64,000 bases of DNA from Euryarchaeota archaeon UBA605 (GCA_002504905.1 DATY01000031.1:1-64000), one strand, 5' to 3'. Positions 53,156-63,167 are shown, counted from the first letter of the stretch. Numbers and translations: made by a program. The notes: generated from the letters alone by a model not told the origin.

Positions 53156-53596
53156 ATGAGCATGCGTTACAATCTAATCAAATGTTCGTGTGGCTTTTCA
53201 TTTGGCTCAACTAAATCTAAAGAAAACTACTGCACTAAATGCGGCTCAACCAGAAATCTAGTAATAGTCGAAAAATTTGAAAATCCTGAAGAATTAGCAA
53301 GAGCTATTTCTTTCGCGAATTTACCAGATGAAATTAGTGAGGAATTAATTTTAAAAATCAAAGAAAAGGAATCTAAAATTAAAACAAATAAAATCAACAA
53401 CAATAATGATCTTGGAGGTTTGTCTGTTTTGAAGAAAGCGACTGATAAGCAAGGCAATTTAACAAAATCTTCCTTAGATAAATTTCTTTCTGAGGAAGGC
53501 TCAATCGAATCATCAAGCGAGTATTTAATTGGTCAGGCAGAGGTTCAAGGTTTCCTAATTAGGGTCAATGAAAATACATGGAATTGGCTGAGTTAA
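53156..53596 (+). CDS. Zinc-ribbon hypothetical protein
   Basis: The 146-residue chain starts at ATG 53156 (an ATG at 53162 is also possible). A C-x-C...C-x2-C zinc-ribbon (KCSCGFSFGS and YCTKCGSTRN) is followed by a lysine-rich helical region and a small C-terminal winged-helix-like segment (SSLDKFLSEEGSIESSSEYLI, pattern) with GFLIRVNENTWNWL. This could be a nucleic-acid-binding regulator, but no family is recognised. The tRNA-Pro gene follows 37 bases later. Confidence 0.6.
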   Translation: MSMRYNLIKCSCGFSFGSTKSKENYCTKCGSTRNLVIVEKFENPEELARAISFANLPDEISEELILKIKEKESKIKTNKINNNNDLGGLSVLKKATDKQGNLTKSSLDKFLSEEGSIESSSEYLIGQAEVQGFLIRVNENTWNWLS

Positions 53597-53633
53597 GTTC
53601 TTGACAGATAGTTCTCTCGGCGTGTTACTCACA

Positions 53634-53711
53634 GGGCCTGTGGGTTAGTCTGGTCTATGCTTGTTCGTTTGGGACGAACAGACTCTGGTTCAAATCCAGG
53701 CAGGCCCACCA
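53634..53711 (+). tRNA. tRNA-Pro (anticodon TGG), CCA encoded
   Basis: A complete cloverleaf is visible: acceptor gggcctg/caggccc, a D-arm near 53643-53660, anticodon stem gttcg/cgaac with loop tttggga (anticodon TGG) and T-arm with ttcaaat. The discriminator A (53708) is followed by an encoded CCA at 53709-53711. There is no intron in the anticodon loop. The gene stands alone between the zinc-ribbon gene and the convergent Nudix gene. Confidence 0.95.
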
Positions 53712-53734
53712 CTTAATCTATGAATGGCATGGCC

Positions 53735-54490
53735 TTATTCTCTGAGGGACATAATCGCTTCTTTATCAAAAAGACTAACTGAATTTCTGAGTGCATTTTC
53801 TTTTGTGAACCATTTTGCCTCTTCGATTTCTCCTTTTTTAGGTACAATGTTCTCAATAGTTATATTTGATTCTGTTTTGTATGTAAATGATAGCCAATTT
53901 ATTCCTTCTAATGTGAAAATATTCTGTTGAACAAATGATCCATCATTTCCTTCTTTTAGATTACCTGATTCTCCCAAATTATCTGCTATTTCTATATCAA
54001 TTCCTAATTCTTCTTTGGCTTCTCTAATTGCGGCAAGTCTAGGATGTTCTCCATAATCTACAAATCCTCCAGGTAAAGTCCAGCATCCATTGAAGAAACC
54101 TCTACTCGCTTTAGCCATCAATATCATACCTTGATTGTTTTCTATTATGACTTTTGATACAACACGATGTATTGTTCGATAAACAGACTCTCTGACTAAG
54201 GGAGAAACTGCGTTATCGCTAATTACTGAATCTTTCCATGCCCAATTCTCCGGCCAATCTATTTTCGGAGTTCCAATAATTACTCGTGCTTCATATTTTT
54301 CGAAATAAATAATATTCTCTCTCTTTTTTTCCCATTTAATTCCCATATTATGTACTTCTTCTACTGTCGGAAGTCGAATCAAGCTATCTGCTTGATTGAT
54401 TCTGCCTAATACTGGCTTTTGGGGGCCATTACCATCATTATCTACTAAGAGCAACTTCCCATCATGTTCGAGGTAAAGATATTCATTCAT
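53735..54490 (-). CDS. Nudix hydrolase with N-terminal extra domain
   Basis: This 251-residue protein has a Nudix domain at about residues 110-245 with the box GGFVDYGEHPRLAAIREAKEELGI (pattern G-x5-E-x7-R-E-x2-E-E-x-G). The first about 105 residues form a separate domain of unknown function. Nudix enzymes cleave nucleoside diphosphate derivatives; the substrate here cannot be predicted. It precedes mdh by 19 bases on the same strand (mdh is upstream in transcription). Confidence 0.85.
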   Translation of the reverse strand: MNEYLYLEHDGKLLLVDNDGNGPQKPVLGRINQADSLIRLPTVEEVHNMGIKWEKKRENIIYFEKYEARVIIGTPKIDWPENWAWKDSVISDNAVSPLVRESVYRTIHRVVSKVIIENNQGMILMAKASRGFFNGCWTLPGGFVDYGEHPRLAAIREAKEELGIDIEIADNLGESGNLKEGNDGSFVQQNIFTLEGINWLSFTYKTESNITIENIVPKKGEIEEAKWFTKENALRNSVSLFDKEAIMSLRE

Positions 54491-54508
54491 TTTTGAGCCT
54501 TCTTTATT

Positions 54509-55447
54509 CTAATATCCAAGAATCTCGCTTAGTTGTGATTTATAGAAATTAGCAGAACCCTGTAGACTCTCCAATTCTTCATTTTCCAGATCTAATTCTA
54601 CAATTTTCTCAACACCATTTTTCCCTAATAATACTGGAACTCCGATATAGACGTCTTCCAAACCGTACTCTCCATTCAAAAGTGCACTGCATGGTAACAT
54701 CCTTTTACGATCATTCAGAACAGATTCCGCCATAATAGCTGCAGCACTTCCGGGCGCGTAGAAGGCACTACCTCTTTCCAATAATTTGACTATCTCTCCT
54801 CCTCCACCAGCGGTTCTTTTAGATATAGAATCTATAATATCACTTTCTAGTAATTGAGTAATGGGTATACCTCCAACTGTTGTATATCTTGGTAGTGGGA
54901 CCATTGTGTCTCCATGACCGCCCAGAACCATAGCTTGAACGTCCTCGTTTGAACATCCGACTGCTTCTGATACAAAATGAGTCATCCTGGCGGAATCAAG
55001 AATACCTGCTTGTCCAATAACCCTTTTCGGATCGAAACCTGTTACTTTTTGCATATGATATGTCATCAAGTCTAATGGATTTGTAACCATTATAATTATT
55101 GAATCAGGAGCGAAATCCCTAATTCCAGCGCCAACTTGAGAAATAATTTCTGCATTTTTACCAATTAGATCTTCTCTACTCATTCCAGGTTGTCTAGGGA
55201 ATCCTGATGTGACTACAACAACATCTGCTCCGGCAATATCTTCATACTTTGAGGTACCAGTAATTTTCCCATCATAATTCAATACTTGTCCACCTTGACT
55301 CATATCTAGAGCCTTGCCTTTAGCAAATCCTTCGTAAATATCCAATAGTACAATTTCTCCTAATTTTCTCTCGGCCATTACAAAGGCACATGTTGCACCT
55401 ACATTCCCGGCACCGATTACTGCAATCTTTCTCGATTCTCTCACCAT
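54509..55447 (-). CDS. mdh: Malate dehydrogenase
   Basis: This 312-residue LDH-like malate dehydrogenase has the nucleotide-binding GAGNVGAT near residue 11. The substrate-specificity loop SGFPRQPGMSRED has Arg at the position that selects malate over lactate. The catalytic His lies in GGHGDTMVPL. The ATG at 55447 (MVRESRKIAVIG) is the natural start; an upstream in-frame ATG at 55483 would add 12 residues. It makes oxaloacetate and NADH (or NADPH) in the TCA cycle. Confidence 0.93.
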   Translation of the reverse strand: MVRESRKIAVIGAGNVGATCAFVMAERKLGEIVLLDIYEGFAKGKALDMSQGGQVLNYDGKITGTSKYEDIAGADVVVVTSGFPRQPGMSREDLIGKNAEIISQVGAGIRDFAPDSIIIMVTNPLDLMTYHMQKVTGFDPKRVIGQAGILDSARMTHFVSEAVGCSNEDVQAMVLGGHGDTMVPLPRYTTVGGIPITQLLESDIIDSISKRTAGGGGEIVKLLERGSAFYAPGSAAAIMAESVLNDRKRMLPCSALLNGEYGLEDVYIGVPVLLGKNGVEKIVELDLENEELESLQGSANFYKSQLSEILGY

Positions 55448-55556
55448 GAAGTCTTCCTCAATTGCCGTCCGTAGGTGCTTCATCCTTAGCCTTTAGTGAA
55501 CATAAAACTCAATTGCAGGGAGAATATTCAATACTAAAATTAGTTTTCATTCAATA

Positions 55557-56240
55557 ATGGAGTTGAAAGACAAACCCTTAATCGCAATCTTATTGATTGG
55601 ATTTGTCCCATCTATTTCAGTAATATTTGGTATTAAAATTATTGAAGATGAATTTTATTCACAAATATTCTTTGGTTTGTGTAAAGCATGGATTTTCTTA
55701 GTACCAACTATTTGGTACCTAAGGCTTGAGAAAAACCCTATTTCAAAAAATACTCCTACAAAAGAGGGATTGAAAATGGGTCTAATATCTGGATTATTAA
55801 TGTCTTTGCTAATTATCATTACTTGGTTTTTATTTTATGAAACATTAGACATTTCAGGGATGGTAGAAGTTTTACAATCTAATGGCTTGGATAATTTCAA
55901 TCTATATTTTCTTGGTATGATTTATTGGATATTCATTAACAGCTTGCTTGAAGAATATGTTTTCAGATGGTTCATTACAGTAAAGTCTGTAGAATTATTT
56001 GGCAGTAATAATACTGGAATAATTTTTTCTTCTGCAATGTTCACTCTACACCATGCAATTGCATTACACTTGTTTGGATTTTTCTGGTGGCAAATAATTA
56101 TCGCATCTTTTGGTCTTTTATCGGCTGCAGTAATTTGGTCATGGCTGTACATTAGATACCGTTCCATTTGGGTGTGCTGGCTTTCACATGCAATTTGTGA
56201 TGTAGCCGTATTTGGCATTGGATACACAATTTTGTTCTAG
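55557..56240 (+). CDS. CPBP/CAAX-type intramembrane metalloprotease
   Basis: This 227-residue protein has about eight hydrophobic helices. The motifs are EEYVFRWF (the EE-x3-R glutamate pair), HHAIALH and a later HAICDVA, which together bind a metal in this protease family. Members process prenylated or bacteriocin-type peptides; the target here is unknown. It lies just upstream of the transhydrogenase operon on the same strand. Confidence 0.85.
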   Translation: MELKDKPLIAILLIGFVPSISVIFGIKIIEDEFYSQIFFGLCKAWIFLVPTIWYLRLEKNPISKNTPTKEGLKMGLISGLLMSLLIIITWFLFYETLDISGMVEVLQSNGLDNFNLYFLGMIYWIFINSLLEEYVFRWFITVKSVELFGSNNTGIIFSSAMFTLHHAIALHLFGFFWWQIIIASFGLLSAAVIWSWLYIRYRSIWVCWLSHAICDVAVFGIGYTILF

Positions 56241-56357
56241 AAAATATATACATTGAATCATTTTTTGAAGACATCCACCCGTTTCATTCAATAATCTGAT
56301 TACGTTCGCTATGTTCAGCAACAATGAGCCTAGGCTCGATTTTGAAGATGTGGTAAT

Positions 56358-57518
56358 ATGAGGTTAGGAGTTTTGACAGAGCCAGACGGTGAAAATAGAG
56401 TTGCTATTGTCCCTAATTCGATTAAAAAATTGAATAAAAAAGGTTTGAAAGTTTTCGTTGAGAAAGGTGCAGGTATAAAATCAAATTATTCTGATTCTGA
56501 CTATGTCAGTGCAGGGGCAAAAATTTGCTCAAGAGATGAAGTTCTTTCAAGTGAAATTATAATGTCAATCAGAATGCTAGAATCTTCAGAATTGAGGGAA
56601 GGAATGAACCTTGTTTGCGTAGCAGATCCATTCCGTCACCCAGATAAAATCAAGTCATGTATTGAATCGAATGTTACTCTTTTTTCTATGGATATGATTC
56701 CTAGAAGACTTTCTCGAGCCCAATCAATGGATGTAAATTCAAGTCAGGATAACTTGGCCGGTTACAAGGCTGTTTTGTTAGGTGCATCCTATGTTCCTCG
56801 TGGAATTCCAATGATGACAACCTCTGCTGGAACAGTAAAACCTGCTAAGGTTGTGATAATGGGTAGCGGTGTAGCTGGACTCCAAGCAATCGCTACTGCT
56901 AAGAGATTAGGTGCAATAGTTTATGCTTCTGATGTCAGGAAATCCGCAGCCGAGCAGATAGAATCTGTTGGTGGACGATTTATTGAGGTTGATGGTATGG
57001 ATGACTTTGAGGATGAATCAGGTTACGCTAAACCTTTGACTCCGGATTTCATCAAGAAAGTAAATGACACAGTATGTGAGGTGGCCTCAGAATCTGATAT
57101 TATTGTTACTACTGCAAGAATCTTCGGGCGTCCTGCTCCCATCACAATTCCTGCTTCAGCAGTTTCCAAATTCAAGTCAGGAACTGTTATTGTAGACATG
57201 AATGCTGATGTTGGTGGAAATTGTGAATTAACTAGGCAGGGCGAAATATTTACTACTGAGAATGGTGTAATTATTGTAGGGACTTCGAATTTACCTGGAA
57301 CACTAGCAAATACTGCGAGTATGTTGTTTTCAAACAATCTTACAACTTTTATCAGTTCTATAGTTGAAGATGGTGAACTAATAATTTCCGATGATGATGA
57401 CATACTGTTCGGTTCACCTGAGGAATCAGATTTCCATGTGCCAGGCATGGGTGGAGTTTTGATTTGTAAGGGTGGGGAATTAGATGCGAAACAAACTCGA
57501 TTAGGAGGTGTACTTTGA
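56358..57518 (+). CDS. pntAA: NAD(P) transhydrogenase subunit alpha, NAD-binding part (PntAA)
   Basis: This 386-residue soluble dI domain is like alanine dehydrogenase: MRLGVLTEPDGENRVA at the start, a central Rossmann fold (VIMGSGVAGLQAIATAKRLGA, pattern) and VDMNADVGGNCELT. It transfers hydride from NADH to NADP+ using the proton gradient. The transmembrane part is encoded separately by the next gene, whose ATG overlaps this stop by four bases. Confidence 0.93.
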   Translation: MRLGVLTEPDGENRVAIVPNSIKKLNKKGLKVFVEKGAGIKSNYSDSDYVSAGAKICSRDEVLSSEIIMSIRMLESSELREGMNLVCVADPFRHPDKIKSCIESNVTLFSMDMIPRRLSRAQSMDVNSSQDNLAGYKAVLLGASYVPRGIPMMTTSAGTVKPAKVVIMGSGVAGLQAIATAKRLGAIVYASDVRKSAAEQIESVGGRFIEVDGMDDFEDESGYAKPLTPDFIKKVNDTVCEVASESDIIVTTARIFGRPAPITIPASAVSKFKSGTVIVDMNADVGGNCELTRQGEIFTTENGVIIVGTSNLPGTLANTASMLFSNNLTTFISSIVEDGELIISDDDDILFGSPEESDFHVPGMGGVLICKGGELDAKQTRLGGVL

Positions 57519-57832
57519 TGACTCCTGAACTATTAATTGGATCTATTACACTATTCGTTTTATCGATATTTCTTGGTTTTGAGTTGATCACTAAGGTTCC
57601 AGCAATGCTTCATACACCCTTGATGAGCGGTGCGAATGCAATTTCTGGAATTAGTGTAGTCGGTGCTCTAATTGGTGCTAATGTTGCTTATGATGGTGGA
57701 GAAACTCTTGTTTCTGGACTTTTAGCATTCCTAGCAATAGTATTAGCAATGATAAATGTAATTGGTGGTTTCGCTGTAACCAATAGAATGCTAAATATGA
57801 TAGCAGGAAAAAATAAGAGAAAGGAGGACTAA
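57515..57832 (+). CDS. pntAB: NAD(P) transhydrogenase subunit alpha, membrane part (PntAB)
   Basis: This 105-residue protein has about three TM helices and the conserved HTPLMSGANAISGISVVG. It is the small dII-alpha subunit of the three-gene transhydrogenase. It overlaps pntAA by four bases and precedes pntB by two, so the three are co-translated. Confidence 0.92.
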   Translation: MMTPELLIGSITLFVLSIFLGFELITKVPAMLHTPLMSGANAISGISVVGALIGANVAYDGGETLVSGLLAFLAIVLAMINVIGGFAVTNRMLNMIAGKNKRKED

Positions 57833-57834
57833 TT

Positions 57835-59259
57835 ATGATTTTTAGTGAATGGGTCTCAATCGGTTATCTAATCTCTGCATCATTATTCATTCTCGGTCTG
57901 AAAAAATTAGGTCATCCGAGAACTGCACCAGCAGGTAACCAATTAGGTGCAATGGGTATGTTGGTTGCAGTTTTAACTACTGTAGCAGATATGCACATAG
58001 AAGGAGGGGCGAAATGGACTCTAATTATTTCGGGAATTTTAGTTGGTTCTGTAATTGGTTATATCATGGCAGTAAAAGTTGAAATGACAGGTATGCCTGA
58101 ATTAGTGGCATTATTCAATGGTTTTGGAGGAGCAGCATCAGCATTGGTAGCACTATCTGAGTCATGGAAATATATTGAAAATGAAGATTTATTGTTACCC
58201 TCTGGATTAGAGTTAGAAGTTTTGATGGTTGCTGCTGGACTTTCTGCTTTGGTAGGTTGGATGACTCTTACCGGCTCGATTCTAGCTATGTTTAAACTCA
58301 AGGGAGGTGTAGAAGTATTTGGCAAATGGTTCAAAACACCAACTTGGGGTCCATCATGGTTAAATTTTGTCAAAGTTTTATTGCTATTTTCAGTTCTAAC
58401 ATTAATTTATTTGAGTATCTCAGATCCACGAGACCAAGAGATTTTATTTGCAATTATAATTATCTCCAGTATTTTAGGTGTGATTATTGTTCTACCAATT
58501 GGTGGAGCGGATATGCCAGTAGTTGTTTCTTTACTAAATTCTTTTTCTGGAATAGCAGCAGCATTTACAGGTTTCATCATCGGCAATAGTGTGCTGATTG
58601 TCGCAGGTTCATTAGTAGGTGCTTCAGGATTAATATTGACATTTATCATGTGTAAGGCGATGAACAGAACATTGCCAGATGTACTTTTCAAATCATTTGG
58701 TGGGTCTGAAAAAGAAACACTAACTCGAACAAAAGTTGGTTCCGATGCAGAAGAAGTTGCAATGATGGTTGATGGAGCGCAAAAAGTGATAATTGTTCCT
58801 GGTTATGGAATGGCCGTCAGTCAATGTCAACACCAAGTTAAGGAATTTGCTGATATTCTACAAGAAAGATTCCAGACAGAAGTCAAGTATGCAATACATC
58901 CGGTTGCAGGTCGAATGCCAGGTCATATGAATGTCCTTCTTGCAGAGGCGAACGTTCCATATGATCAACTTATAGAAATGGAAGATATTAACCCAGAGTT
59001 TCCAGAGTGTGATATGGCAGTAGTCATTGGTGCAAATGATACTTGTAACCCTGCTGCTAGAAGTGGAGAGGGTCCTTTGGCAGGAATGCCAATTATAGAT
59101 GCTGACAAAGCAAGGACTGTCGTTATCATTAAGAGAAGTTTGTCTGTTGGATATGCGGGAGTAGATAATGACCTTTTCTACGAAGATAAAACTATGATGC
59201 TATTCGGTGATGGGAAGAAGATGATGAATGAGTTAAACTCAGCAATTAAGGAGTTGTAA
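57835..59259 (+). CDS. pntB: NAD(P) transhydrogenase subunit beta
   Basis: This 474-residue subunit has about nine TM helices followed by the NADP-binding dIII domain (VIIVPGYGMAVSQCQHQV, HPVAGRMPGHMNVLLAEA, and VIGANDTCNPAARS). It couples proton entry to NADPH formation. With pntAA and pntAB it makes a complete enzyme. An alternative first codon TTG-like is not needed; the ATG has a ggagga sequence just upstream. Confidence 0.94.
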   Translation: MIFSEWVSIGYLISASLFILGLKKLGHPRTAPAGNQLGAMGMLVAVLTTVADMHIEGGAKWTLIISGILVGSVIGYIMAVKVEMTGMPELVALFNGFGGAASALVALSESWKYIENEDLLLPSGLELEVLMVAAGLSALVGWMTLTGSILAMFKLKGGVEVFGKWFKTPTWGPSWLNFVKVLLLFSVLTLIYLSISDPRDQEILFAIIIISSILGVIIVLPIGGADMPVVVSLLNSFSGIAAAFTGFIIGNSVLIVAGSLVGASGLILTFIMCKAMNRTLPDVLFKSFGGSEKETLTRTKVGSDAEEVAMMVDGAQKVIIVPGYGMAVSQCQHQVKEFADILQERFQTEVKYAIHPVAGRMPGHMNVLLAEANVPYDQLIEMEDINPEFPECDMAVVIGANDTCNPAARSGEGPLAGMPIIDADKARTVVIIKRSLSVGYAGVDNDLFYEDKTMMLFGDGKKMMNELNSAIKEL

Positions 59260-59333
59260 ACGATTAATTCAAAGGTCGTGGTAAAGCAACGGTTATGTGG
59301 TAGTCAACACTCGAAATAACATAGGTGTACTGT

Positions 59334-60389
59334 ATGGCGTCCATCAACTCGAAAGCTCTAATCGTTCTTTTGATTATTGGCATGGCTGCAATCCCTGCTT
59401 TAGGAAATAGCGGCGGACCACCGTATCTCAATCAAGACGGCGATCCGACAGTCAAATATGGCTGTTCTTGCCATAATAATGGCGCGGTTTCAGAAAGAGC
59501 CGTTGTTATGATTACTAGCGTTCCAATAATGTATGAGTTGGGCGAAAGTTACGATTTTACAATCAAAGTCGCGGATTCATTAACACTATCTGGTGGCGAT
59601 GGTAATTCAAAAGCCGGCTTCTTGTTATCTTCCGACTCAGTAGGTGAATTTTCCTGGAATGATGACCAAGATATTCGCATTGCTGCTGATACAGAAGCAG
59701 ACATTTCACATAGTGATACAGATTCTGATGGAATCTGGACAGTTACTTGGACCGCACCTTCTAATGATAGTGGAACAGTAAATTTCTGGTTAGTTGGAAA
59801 CTCAGTTGACGGTGGAGGAATACCTGATACTGAAGATTATTGGAATCTTCTTGCATTTTCTATTAGTCCACCTGGAACTATAGCTGAAGGTGAAGATGAT
59901 GCCACATTATCTACGAGGACAATTTCAGTTGGAGATTATGATTCTTTATTCCTTCTTGAAGAAACTGATGCTGAGAAAGAAGCCAAGAGACAGGAGGCGC
60001 TTTCAATGAAGATTTATGAACAAGGTAGTATGTTTTATTGGTTCAGTTTAACTGCACTAATTGTAGGGGCACTCGTACAAAGAGAAATACTAGAAAGAAA
60101 ATATGATGAAGGCCCTGAGTATTTAGCAGCAGAATTGGCTTATCCACAGGCATTGAGGCAATTATTTTTCAGTTTAATATCATTTGCAATTGCAGTTAGA
60201 TGGTTAGCAGAAGATGCAGTGCTAGAATTCCCTCCCAGAGCAATTCTGGATCCTGAAGCCCAAAATGTCACAGATCTTACTAGTTTCGTAATCGGATTTA
60301 CGTTCTTAGTTAGCGGGTGGTTCGCCTACTGTTTTTACCGTACAATTTTAGCTGCAAGGGCTAAACCTAAAGTTAAGGATTTACTTTGA
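59334..60389 (+). CDS. Second membrane-anchored CxCH protein (paralogue of the 13852 gene)
   Basis: About 351 residues from ATG 59334, chosen because an aggtg Shine-Dalgarno sits six bases upstream; a GTG at 59325 is the alternative. The signal peptide is followed by C-S-C-H (KYGCSCHNNG), a beta-sandwich with WTAPSNDSGTVNFWLVGN and about three C-terminal TM helices. It shares the CxCH site and the WTAP...VNFW signature with the protein encoded at 13852. The C-terminal TM region is much longer. It precedes tatC by one base, so the two are probably one transcript. Confidence 0.7.
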   Translation: MASINSKALIVLLIIGMAAIPALGNSGGPPYLNQDGDPTVKYGCSCHNNGAVSERAVVMITSVPIMYELGESYDFTIKVADSLTLSGGDGNSKAGFLLSSDSVGEFSWNDDQDIRIAADTEADISHSDTDSDGIWTVTWTAPSNDSGTVNFWLVGNSVDGGGIPDTEDYWNLLAFSISPPGTIAEGEDDATLSTRTISVGDYDSLFLLEETDAEKEAKRQEALSMKIYEQGSMFYWFSLTALIVGALVQREILERKYDEGPEYLAAELAYPQALRQLFFSLISFAIAVRWLAEDAVLEFPPRAILDPEAQNVTDLTSFVIGFTFLVSGWFAYCFYRTILAARAKPKVKDLL

Positions 60390-60390
60390 A

Positions 60391-61125
60391 ATGCAATCTT
60401 ATTTGGATAAAAGAATGACATTCTCAGAACATTTTTCTGAGTTATATAAAATAATCAGGTTAAGTGCCTTAGGAGTAGCAATTATTTCTTTTTTTCTTTC
60501 ATTTTATATTGATGATTTAATGAGTAATTGGTTGAATAGTCTTTCACTAGATCAAGACAATTTTTTATTTTCTGTATATAGTCCATATGATTGGATTGAT
60601 ACTAAATGGGCCTTATTACTTATTTTTTCTGTTGGATTAATATTACCTTATACTACTTTTAAGATAAGAATTTTTGCTTTACCAGGATTACATGATGAAG
60701 AAAAAAAATGGTTTTCTTTCACTATATTATTTAGTGGAATTATTATTCCAGTATTATTATACGTGGTTTGGTTTATAGCAATTCCATTTCTCATTAATTA
60801 TTTCGATCAAATTGGCATGGTTCATGGTGGAGAAGAAATAGTGTCTGCTAGGTATGATGCTGTTTCAATAATTAGCTTAGGAATTGGTTTTTCATGGATT
60901 TTAGTAATTGGTGTTCTAACTACATTAATTCTTTCATTATCCAGATTTTTTGGTATGGTTGTAGATAATGAGTCAAGAATTAGGATCCGTATTCTATTAA
61001 TTTCTTTTTCTCTAATTTTATTGTCACTTCCAAAAACCTATGATGGTTTAAGAATAATTATATCTTTGTTGACAGTTTTCTTCGCCGATTCCATTTCTCG
61101 ACTAACACCAATTTTTGAAAAATAA
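60391..61125 (+). CDS. tatC: Sec-independent (Tat) translocase subunit TatC
   Basis: This 244-residue protein has six TM helices. The N-terminal cytoplasmic MTFSEHFSELYKIIRLS matches the TatC N-terminal region (E-H-L-x-E-L-R), and LPGLHDEEKKWFSF corresponds to the P-G-L-x-x-x-E-R motif in the first cytoplasmic loop (Arg replaced by Lys). It recognises twin-arginine signals such as that on the Rieske protein at 12558. No TatA/B homologue was found in this window. Confidence 0.85.
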   Translation: MQSYLDKRMTFSEHFSELYKIIRLSALGVAIISFFLSFYIDDLMSNWLNSLSLDQDNFLFSVYSPYDWIDTKWALLLIFSVGLILPYTTFKIRIFALPGLHDEEKKWFSFTILFSGIIIPVLLYVVWFIAIPFLINYFDQIGMVHGGEEIVSARYDAVSIISLGIGFSWILVIGVLTTLILSLSRFFGMVVDNESRIRIRILLISFSLILLSLPKTYDGLRIIISLLTVFFADSISRLTPIFEK

Positions 61126-61174
61126 TCGAACAACGTTACATCGTATTCAAATCATAGTTAGTTTAGGGACATAT

Positions 61175-63163
61175 ATGAATAAGACGCGAGCAATTCTAGC
61201 ACTCGCGATTGTTTCACTAGGCTTGATAGCAAATATTTATTCTGAAATTATTGAAGATTGGTTAGATAATAATATTCAAACTAATAATAATCATAATGAT
61301 GAAATCTTAATTGGAATACAAGAAAATGAAAATTGGCTTGTAATTCCAGTAACTTTTGAAGGAGACATTTTCGATTCAGATAGGGCTGAAATTATTCTTG
61401 ATAAAGAGAGTCTAGCCAGTGATTACATCACTCAAATTAGTGCTGGACTAAGCACTCTTAATACTACGATTTTGGATGATATTTGGATTTCTAACTATAA
61501 TATCGGTTTTTGGGGTGAAGATGGAGACGGTGGTAGGGACTCTGGTTCAGATGGTGCTGGAGTAGATGATTTAGTAGAATCTGCTGTTAAAGATTCACTT
61601 TCAGGTATGGATTTATCTCCATGGGATTTCGACAATAATGGAATAGTGGATAGATTATTGATTTTACATTCTGCTAACCCGCAGGAAATTGGCGGTGGAT
61701 CTAGTTCGATTTGGAGCCATATGTCTGGCCTGGATGACCCTATTATTATCAATGAATGGTCGATCAATCATTACACAATCGCTTCAACTAAATCAGGCGT
61801 TGGTACTGTTGTTCATGAAATGTTACATCAAATGGGTGCATATGACTTGTATGATGTACACAGTACTCTTCCAACAAGTAATTGGAATGGAATTGGTGAA
61901 TGGGGAATTATGGCTAGTGGAAATTGGAATGACAATGGCAATTCTCCAGCTTTACCTTCTTCCTCAACATTAGAGTTAATAGGAATAAATAGGGGTATAA
62001 ATGTAGATCCCAATATCGGCGGTAATTTCACTCTGAGTCCCATTTCTAATGGAGGAAACTATCTTTCTATCGAGACTGGACCCGGTGAATCTATAAAAAT
62101 TACAAATAGAGGTGATTTCGGTTTTGATTCTTTTTTGCCTGGACACGGAATATTAGTTGAGTATCAAGATACCAATAATGGTGATACTGATAGCAACTTA
62201 GTTAACACTGATTCAAAAAATGCGTGGCTAAAAATAATTGAAGCAGATGGTGATGATGCTCTAATAAGAAATAAAGATTCAGGAAGTCCTGGAGATGTTT
62301 TTACTGATGGTAACTTCGGTAATATTAATTCCTCAGATGGTATGTTAATTTATGACAACAGAGGTCGTTTAGTTAGTTGGTTTGCATCTGTAGAATTTAT
62401 TGAAGGAGGAGATTATTTAATTTCTATTTCTCCAGTTATTGAAACTAATATATTCGATGTTTTAACTCCTAGGCAGCCAGTGGAGTTGCTTTATGGAGAA
62501 TCTATTTTTGTTGAAGTCAATAACGCTATTGACTGTGATTTTATAATCAATATCAGTACAAATGGAAATAGTATTATTCAAACCGTGGAATTATCATCAG
62601 GGACCTCTATGGTACCAATAATGACAATCAGTGGAGAATCTATGTCTTCTGGTAATGTCATTGGCACATTGGGTTGTGGTCATAATTTAAGAGAAATAGA
62701 TCTAAAATGGCATAATGTTGGAAATCGAATTATCTCAGATGATTTTTTGTTATTAGTTGATTCCGATGAAGAAAAAACATACTCTCTAAAACTTGATCTC
62801 GAAGGTGAAAATTCAAGATTCTATAATTTGGAAATACAGGGTGCTGCATCAAGAGTGGCCAGTTTAGAATCCAGCAGTTATATCAGCCCTGGAGATGATA
62901 TAGAGATTCATGTCAATCCTGAGGGATTGCTTATTCCTGGAATGATAGCCAGAGGAGAGATAGTTTTTGTTGATAATTTTGGGATTGAGTCAAGGGTCCC
63001 TTTGATACTGGAGGCGGAATCGACCTTCAATAGTAACTCATTATTATCATGGTTTTCGGAACCCGGGAATGGATTATTTATGATTAGTATTTTACTGGCT
63101 TTATCAATATTCACAGGTGGTTCTAGTACTAGTAAAAATGTGTTTCAAGATGAATCTGAATAA
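61175..63163 (+). CDS. M6-family (immune inhibitor A-like) secreted metalloprotease
   Basis: About 662 residues from ATG 61175. A signal peptide or anchor (ILALAIVSLGLIANIYS) leads to the protease domain with zinc motif HEMLHQMGAYDLYD at about residue 214 and the M6-typical EWGIMASGNWND. The C-terminal half is beta-rich, with Ig-like modules and a final TM (FMISILLALSIF). It may digest proteins at the cell surface or in seawater. The Asp-rich stretch before the active site (WGEDGDGGRDSGSDG) may bind calcium. Confidence 0.9.
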   Translation: MNKTRAILALAIVSLGLIANIYSEIIEDWLDNNIQTNNNHNDEILIGIQENENWLVIPVTFEGDIFDSDRAEIILDKESLASDYITQISAGLSTLNTTILDDIWISNYNIGFWGEDGDGGRDSGSDGAGVDDLVESAVKDSLSGMDLSPWDFDNNGIVDRLLILHSANPQEIGGGSSSIWSHMSGLDDPIIINEWSINHYTIASTKSGVGTVVHEMLHQMGAYDLYDVHSTLPTSNWNGIGEWGIMASGNWNDNGNSPALPSSSTLELIGINRGINVDPNIGGNFTLSPISNGGNYLSIETGPGESIKITNRGDFGFDSFLPGHGILVEYQDTNNGDTDSNLVNTDSKNAWLKIIEADGDDALIRNKDSGSPGDVFTDGNFGNINSSDGMLIYDNRGRLVSWFASVEFIEGGDYLISISPVIETNIFDVLTPRQPVELLYGESIFVEVNNAIDCDFIINISTNGNSIIQTVELSSGTSMVPIMTISGESMSSGNVIGTLGCGHNLREIDLKWHNVGNRIISDDFLLLVDSDEEKTYSLKLDLEGENSRFYNLEIQGAASRVASLESSSYISPGDDIEIHVNPEGLLIPGMIARGEIVFVDNFGIESRVPLILEAESTFNSNSLLSWFSEPGNGLFMISILLALSIFTGGSSTSKNVFQDESE

Positions 63164-63167
63164 AATT

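Noticed and set aside
57023..57448. Minus-strand frame within pntAA
   Set aside because: It lies fully opposite a well-supported gene with strong motifs; judged antisense noise.
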